A DNA stretch of 14,584 nt, taken from NCBI GenBank assembly GCA_964603255.1, contig CAZRVA010000063.1, positions 1 to 14,584 of the forward strand. The letters are read 5' to 3'. The notes beneath the pieces were generated by a model, which had not been told where the DNA came from, did no database searches, and saw nothing but the letters and a program-made list of their open reading frames with translations. The position numbers and the translations under genes are program-made. Shown piece after piece: positions 7,499 through 13,747 of the stretch (position 1 is the first letter of the stretch; every line of letters starts with the position of its first letter). Source of the stretch: UBA6183 sp964603255. GTDB lineage: Bacteria > Bacteroidota > Bacteroidia > UKL13-3.

Positions 7499-10314
7499 GG
7501 GTTTAAAATAAACTTAATTCCATTTACATCGGGTAGGCTTGTACTGATCTCTTCAAGAGCCACAATATCTGCCGAGAAAAACCTGACAGTCCCACTACTA
7601 GAGTTGGCCACCCTATGATTACTTACAAAAAGTTTATCAAAGATAAGTTTAGATATAGGTGTATGCAGGCCAAATTGCCAAATACCCGTATTTTCAGTGT
7701 TTATTATATTTTTTAGTGAAGGGTAAAACATTTTTTTAGGTTTTTCTTCCTTCTCTGGTTCGCACAAGCAAGGATTTAAAGTTTTAAGGGCTTCAAATTC
7801 TTTTGCCAATTGTTCTTTTGTTTTTAAATCATAAAGTTCACGTTTTTCAACATCACCTTTTTCATTGTATTTAACCCATTCGCCAACTTGCCTGTCGTCA
7901 AAATATGTTCCTTTCCACATCAACTGGCCATTTTTATGATAGGATTTTTGCTCCCCATTCTTTTTACCATCAACATAATACGACTCAAAACTTGGTTGTC
8001 CGTTTTCTCTGCTCCAATTAAAATAACCTTGTCTTCTGTTAAGTGAGTCGATGCTTTCCAATGTATTGATACTTCCATTTGAGTAGTAATTTTTTATAGT
8101 TGTTAAGTTCGATTTAGGTGAGAACTCAATTGATTTTTCTAGGTTGCCGTTTTCATAGTAAGAACGATGCACGCGTCTAGCAGGGTCGGGGTGTTGAACG
8201 GATATTAACTTTAACTTCTTAGTATTTTGATAGGGGGTAGTAATCCAAAATTCTTTATAGATAGAGGCGTTTTTTATTATTTTGTCACTGTAAGCATTAG
8301 ATGTTGGCGATGCAAGTACATAGTACTTTATTGTGTCTCCTGTATATGAACCATAAAACCATTCGCCAATTTGGAGTCCGTTTAGGTACTTACCTTTTTG
8401 TGCAATTCTGCCATTACTGTAATAGGCTGAATAAGATCCATTTAGCTCGCCATCTTTAATCTCTATATCAAACATCGGGCTGCCATCAATGTAGTAGCCC
8501 TTAAAGAAGTTTGTCAAAACTTTGTTTCTTAACTCATAAGTTATGTATGGTTTGCCCTCAGTAAAGTAGCTGGTTTTTACACCATCAGATAAATCAGTAA
8601 GGGTATATCGATTCTGATTTTTATTTAACTCATCATATATTTTTTTTACTAATTCTAAGTTGATGGAAGTATCTTTAGCATGCTCCCAATACTCGCTGCC
8701 TAGAGGATTGAAAGTAGTAATTTGCATCAAATCACCGTTTGATAACCACTTAATTTTATAAAGCCCGTAAATGCCAAAAGATTTAGGTTTTCCATTGTCG
8801 AAATACTCTACAGATTGTTTTATTAGATCATGATTGTTTAGGCTTTCTTCCTTGAAATTACCGGTTGGATAAAAGGTTGTACTTAACGTAAGCCCTAATG
8901 ATTCAATATTTAATTTTACTCCAATCACTTTTCCACTGTCGTTATAATTAATGATGTAATCAGGCTTTTTCCTGTTGGATGTTTCATAGGTAGGATACCC
9001 CTCTACTTTAATATTACCATTTTCGTAATAACTTCTAAACTGTTTAAAGTCTTGTTCAGAAATGTTTTTTAAAGGATTGTAAACCGCATACGACTCTTGT
9101 TTCTTATTACCATTATCAAAATACTCAACCCAATTAATCAATGAGTCTTTAAAATAATAATCACTCACCAAAATACCGTTTCCAAGATAAAGCTGCTTTT
9201 TTATCATAATATTATCGCGGTATTCAATCAATTCCTTTGAGTGTAAATTACCCGAATCGTCAAACCTTGAGTAATCACCATCAATAACACTTGTATCTTT
9301 ACCATTTATTTGTGTGTAACGGTAAAATCCTTTTTCCTTGATTTTATTGGTTCTAGGGTAGAATATTTGATAGTTTCCAACCAAAAATCCGTTCTTATAA
9401 CTAACATCTATTTCCAAAAAGTCAGGAGCACTCCATGTTTTCCATGAACCTTGTTTTCTAGACTGATTATCATAAGATCCGATTAGCTTTGGCTTTCCAT
9501 TATCAAAAAACTCCTCGTAGTCTTCTACATATCTGGTGCGGAAATACTTTTTAGTAGAATCAAAATAATTGAATGCTGTATACCTCTTCTCAATATTACC
9601 GTTGATATAATAATAAACTTGTTTGCCATTTGGATAATTGTTTTGATAAAACAAATCGTATTTGAGTTTACCATTTTCATACCATTCCAAGTATCTACCA
9701 TGCCTATTCCCTTTAATATAATTGTCTTCTCGCTCTGGCAATCCATTTTCAAAGTAGCTTTTGTAAACTCTATTTAATACTTCTTTTATTTCATATCTCT
9801 TGGTTTTTGTGTTGTACTGAATTATAGTATCAAAGTTATGAACCCCTGATAACACGCCAGATTTGAAGTAAAACTTACATTTGCCATATTTCATACCTTT
9901 TAAATAATTTACTTCACTTTGTTTTATTCCACTTGGGTAGTATGATATTGATTTACCATTGAGGGTATCATTTTCAAAAGTTTTTTCACTAACTACCTTT
10001 CCATTTTTGTAAATAAATTGTTTACCCCAAAGCCTCCCATTTTTGTAATTAGCTTTGGTTGAAACAATGTTCTTTTCTGAATATTGTATGAATTTTCCAT
10101 GTTTTTTACCGTTTAAAAACTTGGTTTCAGATTGAATAAATTGTGGTGTTGAAAAACTGTATTGGTAGACCGTTTTTTGATTCTTGTTGGTAAAAGTAAC
10201 AGTTTCAATTCTCTTCTGATAAGCTGAGTATACAGTGTCGATACGTGTTTGCGACTTTGATACTAGAGAGATAATTATGAAAAGAATTAAAGCTGTATTT
10301 TTTAAGAAAAGCAT
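7450..10314 (-). CDS. Large secreted MORN_2 (YwqK-like) repeat protein
   Basis: 954 aa. A signal peptide (MLFLKNTALILFIIISLVS, cleavage near SKSQT) marks it for export. From about residue 45 to 845 it is built of at least 15 MORN_2-type repeats of ~22-25 residues with the pattern Y-x-NG-x-x-x-x-x-x-Y-x-x-G-x-x-x-G-x-W/Y. Examples are KHGKFIQY, NRHGRYLEWYENGKLKYD, LQIGEWFY, NGEQKSYHKNGQLMWKGTYF and RQVGEWVKY. Many copies are degenerate. MORN_2 proteins are often labelled YwqK-family antitoxins; the signal peptide argues against a cytosolic antitoxin here, and a surface or periplasmic scaffold is more likely. Residues 847-954, after NPCLCEPEKEE, form a non-repeat C-terminal region that may continue in the overlapping downstream ORF. 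First gene of the cassette. No clear TAnnTTTG box was seen upstream. Confidence 0.9.
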   Translation of the reverse strand: MLFLKNTALILFIIISLVSKSQTRIDTVYSAYQKRIETVTFTNKNQKTVYQYSFSTPQFIQSETKFLNGKKHGKFIQYSEKNIVSTKANYKNGRLWGKQFIYKNGKVVSEKTFENDTLNGKSISYYPSGIKQSEVNYLKGMKYGKCKFYFKSGVLSGVHNFDTIIQYNTKTKRYEIKEVLNRVYKSYFENGLPEREDNYIKGNRHGRYLEWYENGKLKYDLFYQNNYPNGKQVYYYINGNIEKRYTAFNYFDSTKKYFRTRYVEDYEEFFDNGKPKLIGSYDNQSRKQGSWKTWSAPDFLEIDVSYKNGFLVGNYQIFYPRTNKIKEKGFYRYTQINGKDTSVIDGDYSRFDDSGNLHSKELIEYRDNIMIKKQLYLGNGILVSDYYFKDSLINWVEYFDNGNKKQESYAVYNPLKNISEQDFKQFRSYYENGNIKVEGYPTYETSNRKKPDYIINYNDSGKVIGVKLNIESLGLTLSTTFYPTGNFKEESLNNHDLIKQSVEYFDNGKPKSFGIYGLYKIKWLSNGDLMQITTFNPLGSEYWEHAKDTSINLELVKKIYDELNKNQNRYTLTDLSDGVKTSYFTEGKPYITYELRNKVLTNFFKGYYIDGSPMFDIEIKDGELNGSYSAYYSNGRIAQKGKYLNGLQIGEWFYGSYTGDTIKYYVLASPTSNAYSDKIIKNASIYKEFWITTPYQNTKKLKLISVQHPDPARRVHRSYYENGNLEKSIEFSPKSNLTTIKNYYSNGSINTLESIDSLNRRQGYFNWSRENGQPSFESYYVDGKKNGEQKSYHKNGQLMWKGTYFDDRQVGEWVKYNEKGDVEKRELYDLKTKEQLAKEFEALKTLNPCLCEPEKEEKPKKMFYPSLKNIINTENTGIWQFGLHTPISKLIFDKLFVSNHRVANSSSGTVRFFSADIVALEEISTSLPDVNGIKFILNPCHKTQKSPFYPFLQN

Positions 10315-10599
10315 TTTAGTTGTTTTTAATTAAATTGGAATTAGGCATCTATCGCTAACGGCACAAGTTGTATAAACAATAAATAATAATCTACTTGAAG
10401 TTTAAATGTTGCGATTTTAAAGTGTTAACCTAATCAATAGGTGTAGTCTTTACAATTGAAAGAGTTTATTGCAAAAAGTGAGTGGCTAGTTGTGTTCATT
10501 TTGAAATAGATTTAGAATAATCGAATTAACTAATTAGTTGAATTAATAACAAGAAGTAAAATTATCATTCAACCCAATAATGTTATTACTAAAAATATA
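10315..10599. other. AT-rich gap between two minus-strand genes
   Basis: Contains a 12-bp perfect palindrome, AACTAATTAGTT (10528-10539), and a G+C-richer patch around CGCTAACGGCACAAGTTGTA (10352-10371). I find no ORF, RNA gene, convincing promoter or terminator. Confidence 0.5.
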
Positions 10600-11205
10600 C
10601 TACCTTTTTTTCATGGCTTCAACAACCATATATCGGTCGGATTTATCCCAGTATTCTTGCATATCCATGTTTACTTTTATCACCTTAACCTTACAGTTTT
10701 TATTATTACGTGCTTGGTCTTCCCAAATTTTAACATGGTCTTTATTTAGTTTACCGGCCCAAACTGTCCAATAAATTAATACGTAAAAATCGGCATCGTA
10801 AGTAGGTTGTATAAGTTCACCTTTTAGGTTTCTACATTTAGCTAATGTTGTTCGCAGGTTTGGCGCCTTAGGCATTTTATAGGTTTGGTTTAAAGCCAGT
10901 GCCGGAATAAAATCAAACAAACCTGCATTGCAAGAGGTATCGGTTTCGCGGTATTCTATGTAGTTACCGTTTTTATCGAACACATCGCAATCGGGTATAC
11001 CTTTACCTTTAGGGGTTGGCAAAAAATCTTTACCATTTACGGTAACAATATTATTGGTATCAAGATTATACTTTAGTGCTTTTTTTATGATGCTGTTTTT
11101 ATTTTCAATGTCAGGATTTTTTATACCATACATCATCTTTACAATGGGTTGGCATCCCGAAAACAAGGCTACAAAAGCCAATACAAGTAGTTTACTTTTA
11201 ATCAT
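10600..11205 (-). CDS. Lipoprotein with thioredoxin-like segment lacking active-site cysteines
   Basis: 201 aa. The N-terminus MIKSKLLVLAFVALFSGC is a lipoprotein signal with C18 as the lipidated residue, so the protein is anchored in the envelope. The middle (residues 55-130) is unrecognised and holds C73, C92 and C124. Residues 138-185 (DADFYVLIYWTVWAGKLNKD, then VKVIKVNMDM) read like the first strand, active-site helix and next strand of a thioredoxin fold, but the place of WCGPC is taken by WAGKL (149-153). A thiol-disulphide reaction at that site is therefore not possible; a binding or structural role is inferred. The Trx assignment is by eye and moderate. The NAD(P)H oxidoreductase lies 89 bp upstream on the same strand; whether they share a transcript is unclear. 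Confidence 0.8.
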   Translation of the reverse strand: MIKSKLLVLAFVALFSGCQPIVKMMYGIKNPDIENKNSIIKKALKYNLDTNNIVTVNGKDFLPTPKGKGIPDCDVFDKNGNYIEYRETDTSCNAGLFDFIPALALNQTYKMPKAPNLRTTLAKCRNLKGELIQPTYDADFYVLIYWTVWAGKLNKDHVKIWEDQARNNKNCKVKVIKVNMDMQEYWDKSDRYMVVEAMKKR

Positions 11206-11221
11206 TATTGTTAGGGTTATG

Positions 11222-11281
11222 CTTGATTAGTATGGATGTAAAACTGCTGAAAATAATTTGCAATTACAAGCCCTAATCAAG
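11222..11281. repeat. 9-bp inverted repeat between oxidoreductase and lipoprotein genes
   Basis: CTTGATTAG (11222-11230) and CTAATCAAG (11273-11281) are perfect inverted copies separated by 42 bp. They lie in the 89-bp gap just upstream of the lipoprotein start. The loop is too long for an intrinsic terminator; paired operator half-sites are possible. Confidence 0.35.
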
Positions 11282-11294
11282 TAGACCTAACTAG

Positions 11295-11873
11295 TTATTG
11301 CTGATGTATACCAAGGTTGTAAATTTTATCAATCCACTTTTGTCGGTAACTATCTTTAGATAAACGAATAGGGCCAATACTGGTAACTTTAACAGGTTTA
11401 ATACCGCAAAATTCTAGGGTGAGTTTTTTCATGGCATTGTTACTCGGTTGCCTATAAACCAACCAATAATACCAAGCCGGTTGATCCATGGTGGAGATAA
11501 TACGCGCTGTTTTTCTTGTAAGTAATTTATCCCACCAAACCGAGTTTTCTCGTTTTTTAAAAGCGAATCCCGGTAAAAATAACCTATCAATAAATCCTTT
11601 TAAAATTGCCGGCATAGAACCCCACCAAACCGGATAAATCCATACCAAATGGTCGGCCCATTTTATTTTATCCCAAGCTGCTAATAAATCGGGTTCAAGA
11701 TCTGTTCTTTTACGGTAACCATATTGTAGGTTTGGGTTGAAGTTCAGTTCGACAACAACAATTTTTTTAACTTCGGCTCCCGATAATTCAGCACCTCTAA
11801 TATAAGATTCAAACAAGGCTTGGCAATAGCTTTCTTGGTCAGGGTGACCATTAATAACCAATATCTTTTTCAT
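11295..11873 (-). CDS. NAD(P)H-dependent oxidoreductase, flavodoxin-like fold (KefF/NQO family)
   Basis: 192 aa, normal length for the family. The start MKKILVINGHPDQESYCQAL carries the FMN/FAD phosphate-binding loop (GHP, residues 9-11). The second signature, WIYPVWWGSMPAILKGFIDR (78-97), is the flavin-binding segment of the NQO1/KefF/MdaB group, followed by LFLPGFAFK. By family knowledge it reduces quinones or similar electrophiles with two electrons from NAD(P)H in the cytosol; no Kef potassium channel lies next to it, so an ancillary role is not indicated. Transcribed on the minus strand, probably from the TAGTTTTG box at 11951-11958. Confidence 0.92.
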   Translation of the reverse strand: MKKILVINGHPDQESYCQALFESYIRGAELSGAEVKKIVVVELNFNPNLQYGYRKRTDLEPDLLAAWDKIKWADHLVWIYPVWWGSMPAILKGFIDRLFLPGFAFKKRENSVWWDKLLTRKTARIISTMDQPAWYYWLVYRQPSNNAMKKLTLEFCGIKPVKVTSIGPIRLSKDSYRQKWIDKIYNLGIHQQ

Positions 11874-11950
11874 TTTTAGTAATTAGTAGTGATGTTGTGT
11901 TATACAAAATCAATCAACACAACTTTGCTTTAAATATCTTATTGATGATG

Positions 11951-11985
11951 CAAAACTAAAAGATTAACCTAGTTTATTTGGTTAA
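11951..11985 (-). promoter_or_regulatory. Candidate promoter and operator of the NAD(P)H oxidoreductase gene
   Basis: The minus strand reads TAGTTTTG at 11951-11958, an exact TAnnTTTG match, 77 bp upstream of the start. Directly upstream lies TTAACC (11964-11969) with its inverse GGTTAA (11980-11985), where the -33 region would be, and another GTTAA copy follows at about 11991. A repressor or activator of the oxidoreductase could bind there. Confidence 0.4.
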
Positions 11986-12029
11986 CTAAAGTTAAGAAAT
12001 ATTCACTAAAAACTATCAAACACAAAAAA

Positions 12030-12995
12030 CTAAAAAGCCTGTACTACCCAAAAATACAAGGGCATACCAATGGTAATATTAATAGGGAAGGTTACTGCCA
12101 GTGCCATAGGTAAATACAAACCCGGGTTTGATTTTGGGGCTGAAATTTTCATAGCTGCAGGAACTGCAATATAAGAAGCACTTGCAGCTAAAATAGCAAA
12201 CATAAACCGGTTGGTTACATCATGAGTAACCAATGAGCTAAGCATTGCAAAAACACAACCATTTACCAATGGAATAATTGCGGCAAACAAAAATGGAAAT
12301 GCCCCAAATGAGAAAAATGCCTTGAGTTTTCTGCCACTTGTTATACCCATATCCAATAAAAATATGGCTAAAAATCCTTTAAACAAATCATTTGTAAATG
12401 GCTTTATACCTTCAGCTTGTTTGGCGTTTGATAAAAATCCAATCACCAAACTTCCTAAAATTAACAATACACTTCCGTTGGTTAGCGAGTGTTTTACCAC
12501 ACTTGGTATTTTAATTTCATTACGTTCTTCTTCTCTGTTAAACATAGAAATGAGCAATAAACCAATAATAATGGCAGGCGATTCCATCAAAGCCATAATT
12601 GCTACCATGTGTCCGTGTAAGCCCATTTGGTGTGACTCCAGATAAGAAACAGCAGTTACAAATGTCACCGCACTTACCGAACCGTACGAAGCTGCAATGG
12701 CACCTGCATCAAACACATTTAACCTGCGTTTTAATATAAAAAAAGTGTAAAGCGGTATAAGTGCTGCTATACAAATACCAAACAACATCGACCAAATAAT
12801 TTCGCTGCTAAATAACTCGTGCGATAACTCTTGACCGCCTTTAAAACCAATAGAAAACAATAAATACAATGAGATGAATTTTGAAGAATTAGCGGGTATT
12901 TCTAAATCGCTTTTAAGCGATACCGCAATAATTCCCAATACAAAAAACATCAGCGCGGGATTGGTCAGGTTTTCTAGGAGTAAATTAAAGTTCAT
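12030..12995 (-). CDS. SbtA-type sodium-dependent bicarbonate permease
   Basis: 321 aa, a little shorter than cyanobacterial SbtA. It is almost wholly hydrophobic, with about ten membrane segments, and falls into two halves as in the family: residues 1-150, starting NLTNPALMFFVLGIIAVSL and containing YLLFSIGFKGGQEL and AASYGSVSAVTFVTAVSYLE, and residues 170-321, containing FLLDMGITSGRK and ASASYIAVPAAMKISAP. The SVSAVTF and SYIAVPAAM stretches are the conserved discontinuous-helix motifs of the family. It would import HCO3- with Na+ across the inner membrane; for a heterotroph, anaplerotic carbon supply is a reasonable guess, but the substrate is inferred. No SbtB (PII-like) gene lies alongside. 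Its leader holds a long inverted repeat (13023-13081). Confidence 0.9.
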   Translation of the reverse strand: MNFNLLLENLTNPALMFFVLGIIAVSLKSDLEIPANSSKFISLYLLFSIGFKGGQELSHELFSSEIIWSMLFGICIAALIPLYTFFILKRRLNVFDAGAIAASYGSVSAVTFVTAVSYLESHQMGLHGHMVAIMALMESPAIIIGLLLISMFNREEERNEIKIPSVVKHSLTNGSVLLILGSLVIGFLSNAKQAEGIKPFTNDLFKGFLAIFLLDMGITSGRKLKAFFSFGAFPFLFAAIIPLVNGCVFAMLSSLVTHDVTNRFMFAILAASASYIAVPAAMKISAPKSNPGLYLPMALAVTFPINITIGMPLYFWVVQAF

Positions 12996-13022
12996 GATTA
13001 TTTAGCTTTTAAAAGGTTAGAT

Positions 13023-13081
13023 GTAAATGATAATAAAAGCAGTTAAGGAAGAGCCAGTAATTATTACAGATGATCATTTAC
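13023..13081. repeat. 9-bp inverted repeat in the sbtA-like gene leader
   Basis: GTAAATGAT (13023-13031) and ATCATTTAC (13073-13081) are perfect inverted copies 41 bp apart, extending by further matches after one mismatch. ATGATCAT (13070-13077) is also self-complementary. They lie 28-86 bp upstream of the permease start, as operator half-sites or a leader RNA stem. Confidence 0.35.
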
Positions 13082-13191
13082 GTTTTTTGAGGTGCAATGT
13101 TGAGGATTATAAAGCATAAGTTTTTATTTATAATCAATATATAAGTCATTAATCATATTTATAAATAAAACAGCAAAAGCACATAAATGGA

Positions 13192-13213
13192 AAGAGGCGC
13201 CAAAGCGCCTCTT
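13192..13213 (-). terminator. Terminator-like hairpin downstream of rnpB
   Basis: AAGAGGCGC-CAAA-GCGCCTCTT is a perfect 9-bp GC-rich stem with a 4-base loop, directly 3' of the RNase P RNA. On the rnpB strand the stem is followed by only a short T stretch (CTCTTTCC), so it is an imperfect intrinsic terminator. Confidence 0.7.
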
Positions 13214-13218
13214 ATCTT

Positions 13219-13607
13219 GCAAAAACGATAAGCCGGGTTCTGTTACGTTCCGTTACCGGAGTATGCCTGTCATTTATCTGGCTCCAACTTCACAGCGGGA
13301 GTCTAGCAGCCTACCCATTACGAAAGTGCGAGCCACACTTTGTATTGCATCGCTGCAACACCTCGTAACCTATTTGGCCTTGCAACACATAAGGTTTGCC
13401 ATGCGAAGTACATTGCTGCACAACCGGTGGTCTCTTACACCGCCTTTTCACCCTTACCACACATTGCTGTATGGCGGTATATTCTCTGCGGCACTGTCTG
13501 TAAACCCAACATTATATTGGGTTTCCTACCCGTTAGGTAGTATGTCGCTCTATGTTGCCCGGACTTTCCTCATCCCATATTGCAGGGAAGCGACAAGCTG
13601 TTTTTAC
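13219..13607 (-). ncRNA. rnpB: RNase P RNA, bacterial class A
   Basis: The catalytic RNA of ribonuclease P, which removes 5' leaders from tRNA precursors. Read on the minus strand it contains, in order, the near-universal GAGGAAAGTCCGGGC (5' P4 strand region), CGACATACTACC, ACAGTGCCGCAGAGAATATACCGCC-type sequence, GGTGAAAAGGCGG, AGATAAATGAC and ACAGAACCCGGCTTAT (3' P4 strand). Ends were set from the P1 helix: GTAAAAAC (13607-13600) pairs with GTTTTTGC (13226-13219), giving about 389 nt, normal for class A. The TAACTTTG promoter box ends 5 bases before this 5' end, which agrees with a start at 13607. Exact ends may differ by a few bases. An antisense open frame over this gene is not coding. 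Confidence 0.95.
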
Positions 13608-13611
13608 ACCA

Positions 13612-13644
13612 CAAAGTTAGTATTATTTCAGTTTGTAATTCAAT
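13612..13644 (-). promoter_or_regulatory. rnpB promoter, Bacteroidota type
   Basis: On the minus strand ATTG (13644-13641), a 21-base spacer, and TAACTTTG (13619-13612). The -7 box is an exact TAnnTTTG match and the spacing to the -33 element is normal for the phylum. The predicted start coincides with the first base of the RNase P P1 helix. Confidence 0.75.
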
Positions 13645-13718
13645 ATAAATCCATTACCAGCGAGCCACAATTTGTTTATTTCAAATAAAAGTCATGATTT
13701 AATTTAATTGTGTTGCTT

Positions 13719-13726
13719 TAACTTTG
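13719..13726 (+). promoter_or_regulatory. -7 promoter element of the secreted two-module protein gene
   Basis: TAACTTTG, identical to the rnpB box but on the opposite strand, 21 bp before the ATG at 13748. The -33 element is poor (ATTT around 13697-13700). The leader between is A-rich with no Shine-Dalgarno. Confidence 0.5.
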
Positions 13727-13747
13727 AATAAACAAAACAACCAATTT

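Noticed and set aside
7450..10314. YwqK-type antitoxin of a toxin-antitoxin pair
   Set aside because: The MORN_2 repeats match that annotation, but the signal peptide, the size and the absence of an adjacent toxin domain make the label unsafe.
10344..10377. Integron attC-like or dispersed element around GCTAACGGCACAAGTTGT
   Set aside because: Only one copy is present, no paired R/L boxes can be drawn, and there is no integrase or cassette structure.
10528..10539. AACTAATTAGTT palindrome as an operator
   Set aside because: A 12-bp AT-rich palindrome in an AT-rich gap is expected by chance, and it lies downstream of the lipoprotein gene and over 200 bp upstream of the MORN gene.
13263..13688. 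141-aa open frame on the plus strand
   Set aside because: It is antisense to the RNase P RNA gene, whose conserved cores are unmistakable; the protein has no recognisable features.
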